From the IMG/VR virus record IMGVR_UViG_3300037119_003952, positions 1 to 24,852 of that record: 24,852 nt of DNA; one strand, 5' to 3'. The stretch's first letter is position 1; every line of letters starts with the position of its first letter. The stretch comes from a virus. Shown piece by piece: positions 5,134 to 11,745 of the stretch. The notes beneath the pieces were generated by a model, which worked only from the letters and a program-made list of their open reading frames with translations, did no database searches and had not been told where the DNA came from. The position numbers were made by a program, and so were the translations under genes.

Positions 5134-5891
5134 CCACTGAAAACCAACAGACCCCGTTCGCGATCCGCTCGCGTTGGAATAACGAAACGATTGTCTATCA
5201 GGCGAAGGAGGCGACCACCCTCGGCACTGCCATGCGTGAGGCTGCCCTGTGTGGGGCTAACCTGTATGAGGCTGACCTGCGTGAGGCTTACCTGCGTGGG
5301 GCTGACCTGCGTGGGGCTGACCTGCGTGAGGCTAACCTGCGTGAGGCTTACCTGCGTGGGGCTAACCTGTCTGGGGCTAACCTGTCTGGGGCTAACCTGT
5401 ATGGGGCTAACCTGTATGGGGCTGACCTGTCTGGGGCTAACCTGTATGGGGCTAACCTGTCTGGGGCTAACCTGTATGGGGCTAACCTGCGTGGGGCTGA
5501 CCTGTGTGGGGCTGACCTGCGTGGGGCTGACCTGCGTGAGGCTAACCTGTGTGGGGCTAAGAACGCGGAAATGGTCATTGCGCAGACCCGCATCCTGCCC
5601 GAAGGCGCTTTGATTGGGTGGAAGAAGTGCAAGGGTGGTGTGATCGTCAAGCTCCGCATTCCCGAAGTAGCGAAACGCTCGCACGCCTTCGGACGCAAGT
5701 GCCGGGCTGAATTTGCGGAGGTGCTAGAAGTCATCGGAGAGGGCGAAGCAATCAGCATGCACGACGGCGAGACGAGATATGTGGTCGGGGAGACGGTGCG
5801 TCCTGACCGTTTTAGCGAAGACTGGCAGGATGAATGCGCCCCCGGCATTCACTTCTACATCACCAAGGCCGAAGCGGAGGCGCACTCGTGA
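5130..5891 (+). CDS. Pentapeptide-repeat protein with DUF5758-type C-terminus
   Basis: The 253-aa protein has three parts. Residues 1-37 are a short N-terminal region. Residues 38-142 hold 21 consecutive A-(N/D/Y)-L-x-x pentapeptides, which fold as a right-handed quadrilateral beta-helix. Residues about 143-253 form a globular domain with [20 protein letters not shown] and ending [15 protein letters not shown], a type that I associate with DUF5758. Some pentapeptide proteins mimic DNA (Qnr/MfpA bind gyrase), but here the function is unknown. GGAG lies eight bases before ATG 5130, which overlaps the previous stop. The repeats are nearly identical at DNA level, so copy number may vary. Confidence 0.85.
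   Translation: MTTENQQTPFAIRSRWNNETIVYQAKEATTLGTAMREAALCGANLYEADLREAYLRGADLRGADLREANLREAYLRGANLSGANLSGANLYGANLYGADLSGANLYGANLSGANLYGANLRGADLCGADLRGADLREANLCGAKNAEMVIAQTRILPEGALIGWKKCKGGVIVKLRIPEVAKRSHAFGRKCRAEFAEVLEVIGEGEAISMHDGETRYVVGETVRPDRFSEDWQDECAPGIHFYITKAEAEAHS
5241..5555 (+). repeat. Tandem 15-bp repeats encoding 21 pentapeptides
   Basis: Units of the form GGGGCTAACCTGTAT and close variants (GCTGACCTGCGTGAG) repeat without interruption. Variation is limited mostly to the second codon (AAC/GAC/TAC) and the last two codons. Because the unit is a multiple of three and lacks stops in several frames, false long frames appear on both strands. Confidence 0.9.
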
Positions 5892-6136
5892 AACTCCGCG
5901 ATCGAATCCTGACGCACGCCATTGCGGCTTGCTTCCTCAACGCCCACGATTGTCGGGCCGACATCTCGGCGCTCAACGATCGGGAAACCGAAATCGCTTT
6001 CGGCATTCGCGTGTGTCGGAGGGAACCTCGGCAGGTCCAATTGATGCGCGTCCGTGGGGAGGTGTCGAATACGTTTGCCAAACTCAACGCCTGGGAGATG
6101 AAGGCAGAGCGTTTCGCTATGGAGATATTCGCATGA
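5888..6136 (+). CDS. Hypothetical protein (82 aa)
   Basis: GTG 5888 overlaps the stop of the pentapeptide gene (GTGA), with GGAGG seven bases upstream. The protein is Arg-rich and helical ([20 protein letters not shown], then VCRREPRQVQLMRVRGEV, ending MKAERFAMEIFA). I recognise no domain. Its tight coupling on both sides places it in the same transcription unit as the pentapeptide protein. Confidence 0.55.
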   Translation: MKLRDRILTHAIAACFLNAHDCRADISALNDRETEIAFGIRVCRREPRQVQLMRVRGEVSNTFAKLNAWEMKAERFAMEIFA

Positions 6137-6549
6137 GTGTTTCGTACAAAGATGGAAAAATCATGATTTGTACGATCGATCTTTTCCGGGGATTGATCGG
6201 CCCGGAAAGGGATGAGTTTCTGGACCGCATGGCGTGCGAGGACGCGGTTATCGAAAGCGTGGCGGCGCAGATCATTGAAGGCTGGACGCAGCTCGGCTCT
6301 CGGGCCGGGTCGTGTGGTACGCACGCTACTCCGCACACCCCGCTAGATCGGGCGATCCGCGAAGTAGCGAAACGATCGGGCGAGGTGGCAAAGGAGGAAA
6401 TCGAAGCCCTTGAGACGGCGCTTGCCGCTGCCGAGGCCGCCCGTCGCAAGGCCGAAGATGCGAAATGGACCTTTTACCACCGGTTAGGTGATCTCGGATT
6501 TCACGATGTAGCAGAGAAAATTCTGCGGGGAACGGAGAGTAAAGCATGA
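6133..6549 (+). CDS. Hypothetical protein with C-terminal coiled coil (138 aa)
   Basis: ATG 6133 overlaps the previous stop, with GGAG eight bases upstream. The N-terminal part (MSVSYKDGKIMICTIDLFRG) has beta-strands, and residues about 92-120 are an Ala/Glu-rich helix (EEIEALETALAAAEAARRKA) that predicts a coiled coil. A GFHDVAEKIL helix ends the protein. No function known. Confidence 0.6.
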   Translation: MSVSYKDGKIMICTIDLFRGLIGPERDEFLDRMACEDAVIESVAAQIIEGWTQLGSRAGSCGTHATPHTPLDRAIREVAKRSGEVAKEEIEALETALAAAEAARRKAEDAKWTFYHRLGDLGFHDVAEKILRGTESKA

Positions 6550-6713
6550 TCTCCGAACAAACTTTCACCCTTGCAATCTCCGTGTGCGTGGAGATAAACG
6601 CCATCCTCAAACGAAACGAAAGTCATCCTGAGAGCAAGAAGCGTCAACGTGCGTTGTCGCTGAACATCCAAGACGCTATCGCCCGTGTTGTGGCGGATGT
6701 GGAGAAACCATGA
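6546..6713 (+). CDS. Hypothetical small protein (55 aa)
   Basis: ATG 6546 and the stop at 6711-6713 both overlap neighbouring genes in ATGA junctions, which supports a genuine coupled gene despite its size. The protein begins MISEQTFTLAISVCVEINAI and ends NIQDAIARVVADVEKP, giving two helices joined by a basic linker. No family recognised. Confidence 0.55.
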   Translation: MISEQTFTLAISVCVEINAILKRNESHPESKKRQRALSLNIQDAIARVVADVEKP

Positions 6714-7060
6714 CCACCAAACCGAAGAAGACGCCTGCGCCGAAGCCAGTCAGTACGGAAATGATTAATTTCCTGCTTGGCGAAGGTCTGTTGGACGGGA
6801 CTCAGTTCGGTGAAGCGCACCGCATCTATCCCGGCAATTACTGGTGGCGTGCTTTTCTGCGTGCGGACACCAAGAAGAGCGCCGCTCCAATCCCCCTTCC
6901 CCCGGCGGTGCGGCGGTTGATTAAGGCGGCGCTAGCCTTGACCCAAACGTCATACACCACCGGAGCAACGCGCATCACGCTGGATTCGTGGAAGCATGCG
7001 GACTTCTGCGACGAGGTCGACGCCTACCGCAAATCCATCGCCAAGGGAGCCAAGAAATGA
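6710..7060 (+). CDS. Hypothetical protein (116 aa)
   Basis: GGAG lies five bases before ATG 6710. A Lys/Pro-rich N-terminus (TTKPKKTPAPKP) precedes a helical domain with TEMINFLLGEGLLDGTQFGE and NYWWRAFLRADT, and the C-terminus is basic (RKSIAKGAKK). The aromatic YPGNYWWRAF block is distinctive but not one that I can place. It is coupled to both neighbours by ATGA overlaps. Confidence 0.55.
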   Translation: MTTKPKKTPAPKPVSTEMINFLLGEGLLDGTQFGEAHRIYPGNYWWRAFLRADTKKSAAPIPLPPAVRRLIKAALALTQTSYTTGATRITLDSWKHADFCDEVDAYRKSIAKGAKK

Positions 7061-7317
7061 CCGACCTTATTTCGCGGATTGATGAACTGATAAATCCACC
7101 GCCAGGGGAACAGGTCGCTTGGCCTGAGCACATCGCGGAGGAGATGTACCAGAGTTGGGGTAAGGTGCGCGCGGTCCTGATCGCGGCGGAGGCTATTAAG
7201 GTTTCCGAGATTCCATGTCCGTGCGGAATGTGCAGCAACACTACGGCTGAGGTAACGTGTACTCAAACTGAGCTGCGCCAACTTAGGGACGCGCTCACGG
7301 CCTTGGAGAAGAAATAA
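7057..7317 (+). CDS. Hypothetical protein with Cys-rich centre (86 aa)
   Basis: ATG 7057 follows GGAG by seven bases. After two helices (DLISRIDELINPPPGEQVAW and AEEMYQSWGKVRAVL), residues about 53-66 contain PCPCGMCSNTTAEVTC, with four Cys that could bind zinc. A C-terminal helix TELRQLRDALTALEKK follows. The role is unknown. Confidence 0.55.
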   Translation: MTDLISRIDELINPPPGEQVAWPEHIAEEMYQSWGKVRAVLIAAEAIKVSEIPCPCGMCSNTTAEVTCTQTELRQLRDALTALEKK

Positions 7318-7318
7318 C

Positions 7319-8308
7319 ATGACCAACCTAACCGCCCGCCTAGCTGATGCCCCGCGCCGTCTGATTCACGATGATGGCGGATCTATTGCGCGCAGCCGTA
7401 GCCATAGAGATCCCGTGATGGCGCGGGAAGCCCTCGCCCAATACGACGCCTCGGCACAGTCCGCCCAGGCTCCGGCGTCGGACGATGCGCGCCAGATCGA
7501 AGACCTTCCGCCCGATGAACAGCTTGCGGTCCTCAGGCGCAACCGTGAACGACTCAGCGCTATGGGTGTCGTGTTCCAGACCGAGGAAGACCTCCAGCGC
7601 ATCGGCAATTCGCCCGCCCTCCCTGCCCCCGGCGCGCTGGCGGGGTTGGTGGAGAGCGTGCGTATTTTATTCAATGCCGTCGAAGCCCATCACAACGCAC
7701 GCGGTGGCGCAAGTAGAGATGCTGTCGGAACGTGGTACACGCTATTGGCCCGCACTGTTCCGAAGCTGGAGGCCGCCATCCGGGCCGGGGGTGAGCCAAT
7801 CGACCTGCATCCGAAATACGCTGCGGAACTGGTCACGGCACGGGAGGCGATTAAGCGCCTGACCGCCGACGTGGAGCACTTCAAGGCCAAGGCCGAGCAG
7901 CACCGCCAGGATCACAGCGAGCAGGCTCGGATGCATGCGGAGACGGTCTGGCAGCAGGACATGCTGGACGAAGAGGTGAAGGCGCTCCGGCAGCAGCTCG
8001 TTGCGAAGGATGCGGAGCATGTCAAGCTGCTGCGCGACTGGACCACGGCGCAGAGCTGGCGGGATAGCGTCGAAGATGAATGGAAGGCGATCCAGGAACT
8101 ACTCCACTGCCAGCACTCGGACGACCTGCGGCATGCGGTGGTCAAGCTGATCGACGATCGCGACGCACTGCGCGGCCGACTCAAGAGCGCCGTGGAGTTG
8201 CTGACCGAGGCGCGCGCATGGAATATCGACGAAAAATATGGGGCCATCATCGACCGAATCGACGCACTCCTAGCATCCGAGCAGCGCAGCGACGCGGGGG
8301 CGATGTGA
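7319..8308 (+). CDS. Large coiled-coil hypothetical protein (329 aa)
   Basis: The N-terminal 50 residues are disordered and Ala/Ser/Arg-rich. A helical region with EDLPPDEQLAVLRRNRERLS follows, then a folded part with ESVRILFNAVEAHHNA. From about residue 175 to 270 the protein is a long heptad-rich coiled coil with many Glu/Gln/Lys (ITADVEHFKAKAEQHRQ-like pattern). The C-terminal ELLTEARAWNIDEKYGAIID repeats a motif seen in many small phage proteins. It may have grown by fusion of small accessory modules, and no enzymatic motif is seen. A GGAG site lies upstream of ATG 7319. Confidence 0.6.
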   Translation: MTNLTARLADAPRRLIHDDGGSIARSRSHRDPVMAREALAQYDASAQSAQAPASDDARQIEDLPPDEQLAVLRRNRERLSAMGVVFQTEEDLQRIGNSPALPAPGALAGLVESVRILFNAVEAHHNARGGASRDAVGTWYTLLARTVPKLEAAIRAGGEPIDLHPKYAAELVTAREAIKRLTADVEHFKAKAEQHRQDHSEQARMHAETVWQQDMLDEEVKALRQQLVAKDAEHVKLLRDWTTAQSWRDSVEDEWKAIQELLHCQHSDDLRHAVVKLIDDRDALRGRLKSAVELLTEARAWNIDEKYGAIIDRIDALLASEQRSDAGAM

Positions 8309-8547
8309 GAACCGAACACATGCCGCTCCACCTCGACAACATTACTCGCCTTGGCTTATGTATCCCGCTCGACGTGCTCAACGAGGAGTGGGCACAGAAC
8401 AACCACGGGCAGAGCCTTGCGCGCTTGAAGGAGCGCGGCGGTCTGTCGATGTGCGAAGCTGCGGCCATCGTTGAGCGCAGGAAATGGCGGGCTATGTCGA
8501 ACAAAGACGCGCTAAACGTCATCCGTGAATATTTGGTGACGCCATGA
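8305..8547 (+). CDS. Hypothetical small phage protein (80 aa)
   Basis: GTG 8305 overlaps the previous stop (GTGA); ATG 8320 is an alternative start. The central LARLKERGGLSMCEAAAIVE followed by RRKWR resembles a small phage protein type with ERGGLSxxEA(L)AI motif whose function is unknown. It is helical and charged. Its stop overlaps the following micro-ORF. Confidence 0.55.
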   Translation: MRTEHMPLHLDNITRLGLCIPLDVLNEEWAQNNHGQSLARLKERGGLSMCEAAAIVERRKWRAMSNKDALNVIREYLVTP

Positions 8548-8594
8548 CCACCGAACACCAGCCCACGGCGGACGCCGACGCGGAGCCGACGTGA
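8544..8594 (+). CDS. Micro-ORF (16 aa) bridging two genes
   Basis: ATG 8544 sits in an ATGA overlap with the previous stop, and its stop TGA 8592-8594 overlaps the next GTG start. The peptide is MTTEHQPTADADAEPT. The DNA for QPTADA is a 19-bp exact copy of the end of the next gene (8807-8825). This suggests either a remnant of a duplicated gene end or a short coupling ORF that carries ribosomes to the Lar-like gene. A functional peptide is unproven. Confidence 0.35.
   Translation: MTTEHQPTADADAEPT
8559..8577 (+). repeat. 19-bp direct repeat, copy 1
   Basis: CAGCCCACGGCGGACGCCG here is identical to 8807-8825. Both copies are in the same reading phase (QPTADA) near a stop codon, which suggests a small local duplication or recombination around the Lar-like gene. 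Confidence 0.85.
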
Positions 8595-8842
8595 GAACCG
8601 CCCACAACCAGCCCGTGATCACCCCCGAGGTGCTGGCGTGTCCATGTGGCAGCAGTGCCCGGCCGATCGACTGGGACTTCCGCGATTCGTGGAAGGTCTA
8701 CTGCGAGAAGAACTGCACTAGTCCGCTCGGTGAATGCCTGACGCGACACCGGGCCGTATGTCGGTGGAACAACTTGGTCCGACTTAGCCCGGACCGCATA
8801 ACAAAACAGCCCACGGCGGACGCCGGCAAGGGGGAGATGTGA
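8591..8842 (+). CDS. Lar-like (restriction alleviation type) zinc protein
   Basis: Residues 15-62 follow the Lar-family layout: an N-terminal LACPCGSSARP half of the ribbon, a middle KVYCEKNC pair and a C-terminal alanine/Arg-rich helix ending in CRWNNLVR, like the usual A-x-x-x-W-N-R. Lar proteins of lambdoid prophages modulate type I restriction, but most phage members are only zinc proteins of unknown role. GTG 8591 has GGAG five bases upstream. The last residues QPTADAGKGEM contain the 19-bp repeat. Confidence 0.65.
   Translation: MRTAHNQPVITPEVLACPCGSSARPIDWDFRDSWKVYCEKNCTSPLGECLTRHRAVCRWNNLVRLSPDRITKQPTADAGKGEM
8807..8825 (+). repeat. 19-bp direct repeat, copy 2
   Basis: This is the exact copy of 8559-8577, placed at the C-terminal codons of the Lar-like gene. 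The distance between copies is 248 bp, close to one gene length. Confidence 0.85.
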
Positions 8843-9138
8843 GCGAAATACCATGGTCGGAGATTATGGATATGGAGGTTGCTGGAGGATATCTACGCAG
8901 GCGCGATGCATCGCCAGAAAAACCATCACCGATTCTGAACATTCAGGATGTGAGGCGCATGGCCAACGATCTAATTTGCGCCACGCCATCGCCAGCGGTG
9001 TCGGAGGAGATGGTGGATGCCGCAATCGCCGCATGGAATGAAGCGCCGTTGATTAACCGCCATGGCCATATGATCGCTAATCGATTTGAGCGCGACCAGA
9101 TGCGCGCCGCGTTGCTCGCCGCGATGGGGGAGGGATGA
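8839..9138 (+). CDS. Hypothetical protein (99 aa)
   Basis: GTG 8839 overlaps the previous stop, with GGGGGAG just upstream. The C-terminal half has SEEMVDAAIAAWNEAP, then RDQMRAALLAAMGEG, a pair of short helices common in small phage accessory proteins (x-x-E-M-V-D-A-A, then M-R-A-A-L). No function is known. The stop overlaps the following membrane peptide (ATGA). Confidence 0.6.
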   Translation: MSEIPWSEIMDMEVAGGYLRRRDASPEKPSPILNIQDVRRMANDLICATPSPAVSEEMVDAAIAAWNEAPLINRHGHMIANRFERDQMRAALLAAMGEG

Positions 9139-9221
9139 TCGTTGGCGCTTTTCTCATCCTTTACATCAGTTGCACTCTCTGTCTTTTCATCTACGCCATC
9201 TACCTGGAGATTTTCCAATGA
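9135..9221 (+). CDS. Tiny transmembrane peptide (28 aa)
   Basis: The ORF is fixed by ATGA overlaps at both ends (9135 and 9218) and by GGGGGAGGG before the start. The peptide MIVGAFLILYISCTLCLFIY plus AIYLEIFQ is almost entirely hydrophobic and would span the membrane once. Such peptides are frequent in phage early regions. No role can be assigned. Confidence 0.5.
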   Translation: MIVGAFLILYISCTLCLFIYAIYLEIFQ

Positions 9222-9424
9222 GCCGTTGGCTTGACCCCATCATCAACACCCGCCCCGAGTTCTGCAAAACCGCAGTGATTCGAGCCCTTGAAGCGTCGAA
9301 GGCGTGCGTACACTCGGCAGCCCGCGTGCTCTGTACCACCCCCGCGAAGCTGAAGACGTTCATGGATGCGAACGGGATCCGGGTCCCAAACCCCACTGTT
9401 GACAAGAATCAAACCCCTGCATAA
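9218..9424 (+). CDS. Fis-like helix-turn-helix protein (68 aa)
   Basis: Residues 19-55 (AVIRALEASKACVHSAARVL, then TTPAKLKTFMDANGI) follow the Fis/NtrC-type C-terminal HTH pattern: A-x-x-x-x-A-A-x-x-L, a turn, a recognition helix with L-K and a final G-I. It probably binds DNA as a dimer. GGAG lies eight bases before ATG 9218. The end of the gene overlaps the promoter candidate at 9399-9425, so its stop codon and the -10 coincide. Confidence 0.65.
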   Translation: MSRWLDPIINTRPEFCKTAVIRALEASKACVHSAARVLCTTPAKLKTFMDANGIRVPNPTVDKNQTPA

Positions 9425-9425
9425 T
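9399..9425 (+). promoter_or_regulatory. Candidate promoter of the replication block
   Basis: TTGACA (9399-9404) and CATAAT (9420-9425) with a 15-base gap overlap the 3' end of the Fis-like gene, 18 bases before the Sak4-like gene. It marks the border between accessory genes and replication genes. Confidence 0.55.
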
Positions 9426-9442
9426 CCGACCAAGGAAAACAA

Positions 9443-10219
9443 ATGTCACTAAACACGAAGCCAGCAGAGCCCGTCCCGGAGGTCGTCGTCATCTCCGGTG
9501 ACAACGGCAGCGGCAAGACGACGCTCGCCAACTGCTTTCCCAATCCCTACATCATCAACGCCGAGAACATCGGCGCAGTGCGTGGCCAGAAGCACTGGGA
9601 GACGGGTGGCCCCAAGGATTGGGCCGAGATCCGCAGCGCCGTGAAGGACTTCCTGACGGAGCCTCACGAGTACAAGACGCTGATCGTGGATTCGGTCAAT
9701 GCGATCGAAGCCCTCGCCGTCTCCGACATCTTCGCTCGCAACCCGGGCAAGACGAACCTCGCGGAGTGCGACGGTGGGTACGGTGGTGGCCACAACAGCC
9801 TGTACAAGCTGATGGGCGACTTCACGCAGGGGATGCTCAAAGTCCGCGATGTGAAGAAGTGCTACGTCGTGCTCGTCGTCCACTCCCGCCCGCTGGACAT
9901 CGAACTGCCCGGCACGCCCACGTATCAGCAGTGGCAGCCGTCGCTGATGAAGACGAAGGCGGTGGACGTGGGCTCGCTGTTCCGACGCGACTCGGATCTC
10001 TGGCTCCACTGCTTCGCCCGGTACACCACGACCGAAGATCAGGCCGACGATGCGCGCGTCCGCCGTCTCATCGGCACCAGCTCGGCCGTGCGCCGGGTCA
10101 TCGGAGTGGACCAGACGCCGACCTACTTCGCCAAGAATCGACGCGGATGGACTGGATTCGTGGACTTTGAGCCCGACGCCAAGTCTTTCCTTAACAAGCT
10201 CACCAACAAGGACGCCTGA
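9443..10219 (+). CDS. Sak4-like / AAA_24 RecA-fold ATPase
   Basis: This 258-aa protein has a Walker A at residues 19-26 (GDNGSGKT) and a Walker B ending in D83 (TLIVDSV) within a RecA-like core. That suits the phage AAA_24/Sak4 family, which helps single-strand annealing or strand exchange together with a phage SSB. AAGGAAA precedes ATG 9443. A small basic gene and an SSB-like gene follow directly, as usual for Sak4 systems. The exact activity is inferred from fold and neighbours. A purely replicative NTPase role is the alternative. Confidence 0.8.
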   Translation: MSLNTKPAEPVPEVVVISGDNGSGKTTLANCFPNPYIINAENIGAVRGQKHWETGGPKDWAEIRSAVKDFLTEPHEYKTLIVDSVNAIEALAVSDIFARNPGKTNLAECDGGYGGGHNSLYKLMGDFTQGMLKVRDVKKCYVVLVVHSRPLDIELPGTPTYQQWQPSLMKTKAVDVGSLFRRDSDLWLHCFARYTTTEDQADDARVRRLIGTSSAVRRVIGVDQTPTYFAKNRRGWTGFVDFEPDAKSFLNKLTNKDA

Positions 10220-10410
10220 TGGAACCCACCACCAACCCCTTCCGCCACAAGGTCGAGATCTACACCGACGCCGATGGCCAGAAGCGTACCCTCAACCAGC
10301 ACATCCGCCACCGGATGCCGTTCCGCCTCTCCAAGTTTGAGCGCCGTTGCGTCCGCAAGGCCACCCGATCCATCAACCACAACCGCAAGGTTCAGGAGCT
10401 TTTCAAGTGA
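10219..10410 (+). CDS. Small basic protein (63 aa)
   Basis: The ORF starts at ATG 10219, one base inside the previous stop, with AAGGA six bases upstream. It is very rich in Arg, Lys and His (FRLSKFERRCVRKATRSINH), which suggests nucleic-acid binding. It sits between the Sak4-like and SSB-like genes and may take part in the same recombination or replication complex. No family recognised. Confidence 0.55.
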   Translation: MEPTTNPFRHKVEIYTDADGQKRTLNQHIRHRMPFRLSKFERRCVRKATRSINHNRKVQELFK

Positions 10411-10997
10411 GCTTTATCGAAGACATCAATACCGAGAAGACCAGCAACCCGAACGCTGGCATGCAGCAGTTCGACAACGATCCGCTCCCGAACGGACTCT
10501 ACACGTTCGTGATCGAAAAGTCGGAGGAAGGTCCGTACGTCGATGGCGCCGGTTTCAAGCCCGAGGCCATGGCGAAGTACCTGGAGGAGAACCCCGGCGT
10601 CGAGCCGGGCGTGAAGTGGTATCTCACCCTCAAGGTGGCGGATGGCGAGAAGGCCGGTCGCAAGCTGTTCGAGAACTTCCTGATCACTCCCAGCTCGAAC
10701 CAGCGTTCGTTCCCCACGGCTGGCGGCGGTAGCTACGGCCCGGAGGAGATGCTGAAGCAGTCCAAGGAGACCGCCGTCGCCCTGCTGAAGCGGTGCAAGA
10801 TGGAGAAGCTGGGTGATCTGACCGACTTCACCGGACAGGTGGTCGTGCTGGAGGTGAAGGTGAAGGCCGACAAGAAGCCGCCGCATACGCTCCGCAATAA
10901 CGTCGTGTACGTGCTCCCCAAGGACGGGAAGGCCGCCCCGGTCGGCAAGGTGTCGGGCAGCACTCCGCATGTGGACGACTCGGCGGCGCCGTTCTGA
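10407..10997 (+). CDS. SSB-like / DUF669-type ssDNA-binding protein
   Basis: The start is GTG 10407 in a GTGA overlap, with AGGAG eight bases upstream. The 196-aa protein has a beta-rich core (YTFVIEKSEEGPY, WYLTLKVADGEKAGRKLFEN, VVVLEVKVKADKK) and an acidic C-terminal tip DDSAAPF, similar to the SSB tail D-x-I-P-F that recruits partner proteins. The location just after the Sak4-like gene supports the role. The fold could be DUF669 rather than a classical OB-fold SSB, and sequence alone cannot decide. Confidence 0.65.
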   Translation: MSFIEDINTEKTSNPNAGMQQFDNDPLPNGLYTFVIEKSEEGPYVDGAGFKPEAMAKYLEENPGVEPGVKWYLTLKVADGEKAGRKLFENFLITPSSNQRSFPTAGGGSYGPEEMLKQSKETAVALLKRCKMEKLGDLTDFTGQVVVLEVKVKADKKPPHTLRNNVVYVLPKDGKAAPVGKVSGSTPHVDDSAAPF

Positions 10998-11017
10998 TCT
11001 GAACAACTAGCTCCGCG

Positions 11018-11039
11018 TGCGGGTCGGACAATGCCCGCA
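11018..11039 (+). other. Leader hairpin followed by CCCGCAACCAAA
   Basis: TGCGGG (11018-11023) pairs with CCCGCA (11034-11039) around ten bases. The 12-mer at 11034-11045 is identical to 4099-4110. It lies in one of the few gaps in the operon, 28 bases before ATG 11067, and could act as a weak terminator, a processing site or a translational regulator. Confidence 0.5.
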
Positions 11040-11066
11040 ACCAAATCACCCCTTTTAAGGAACACC

Positions 11067-11366
11067 ATGATAATCCCCCTCGAAGAAATCAGCGTTTGGG
11101 ACGAAGCGGACATCCGCCACCGAATCCAACTCCGCGTGAAGGCTGAAGTCCAGTACGCTGGGAAGTGGGCCGGGTATGTGTGGAAGATCTCGTGGCCCGG
11201 CGACTGCCGATCGGAGCAGAACGACACCTTCGCGCAGGCCGCCGACCATCTCGCCCCGAACTATCGGAGCGTCATCCGCGATCTGTACGAGGAGTTGGAA
11301 GAGGCGTGGGAGAAACACGTGGAGGAGATGACGTTGCTGAACAATCAACAGGTGCCGAGTGCGTAA
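11067..11366 (+). CDS. Hypothetical protein (99 aa)
   Basis: AGGA lies five bases before ATG 11067, which was chosen over the upstream ATG 11031 that falls inside the hairpin. The first half has alternating strands (IQLRVKAEVQYAGKWAGYVW) with a WxGxC-like piece, and the second half is helical and acidic (RDLYEELEEAWEKHVEEM). The layout resembles small phage proteins of unknown function. It overlaps the next gene by eight bases. Confidence 0.6.
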   Translation: MIIPLEEISVWDEADIRHRIQLRVKAEVQYAGKWAGYVWKISWPGDCRSEQNDTFAQAADHLAPNYRSVIRDLYEELEEAWEKHVEEMTLLNNQQVPSA

Positions 11367-11745
11367 CTGCACGGCCCCCGGCTGCACCCGCCCCATTCCG
11401 TACGGTCGCAAGCACTTCTGTTCGAGCACATGCGCGAATGGGGTCGGGGCGAAGGATCGGAATGACGCAGCGTGGGATCGGACAGACGGCGCACGCACCA
11501 CGATGCGAGAGTTCGACATCGGTGCTTCTCAATTGGCGGCGAAACTGACCGATCAACGGTGGCGGAAGAACACGCGGAAGCGTCACCGCCAGTACCGACG
11601 ATGCTACAACTTGTTTTGTGGCAAGCCTACCAACGGGGCGTGCTACTGTCCAGCATGTCAGCTCGTGAACAACGCCCGTGAACGTGAACGACGGAAACTA
11701 AAGAAACGACCATGCGCCAACTCAGGCCCTATCAACAACGGCTAG
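11359..11745 (+). CDS. Zinc-binding protein, possibly HNH-like (128 aa)
   Basis: GTG 11359 gives MRNCTAPGCTRPIPYGRKHF, with Cys pairs C4/C9 and C21/C25. A second Cys cluster lies near the C-terminus (CYNLFCGK and CYCPACQL). The centre and end are very basic (RKNTRKRHRQYRR, then ARERERRKLKKR). This suggests a nucleic-acid-binding zinc protein; I do not see an HNH triad. Its 3' end overlaps the helicase start by 34 bases in another frame. Confidence 0.55.
   Translation: MRNCTAPGCTRPIPYGRKHFCSSTCANGVGAKDRNDAAWDRTDGARTTMREFDIGASQLAAKLTDQRWRKNTRKRHRQYRRCYNLFCGKPTNGACYCPACQLVNNARERERRKLKKRPCANSGPINNG

Noticed and set aside
5061-5684. Long minus-strand frame with SPTQVSP-type repeats, and a plus-strand frame of VGLTC repeats (5191-5613)
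   Set aside because: Both are shadows of the 15-bp tandem repeat of the pentapeptide gene; unit length divisible by three keeps every frame open.
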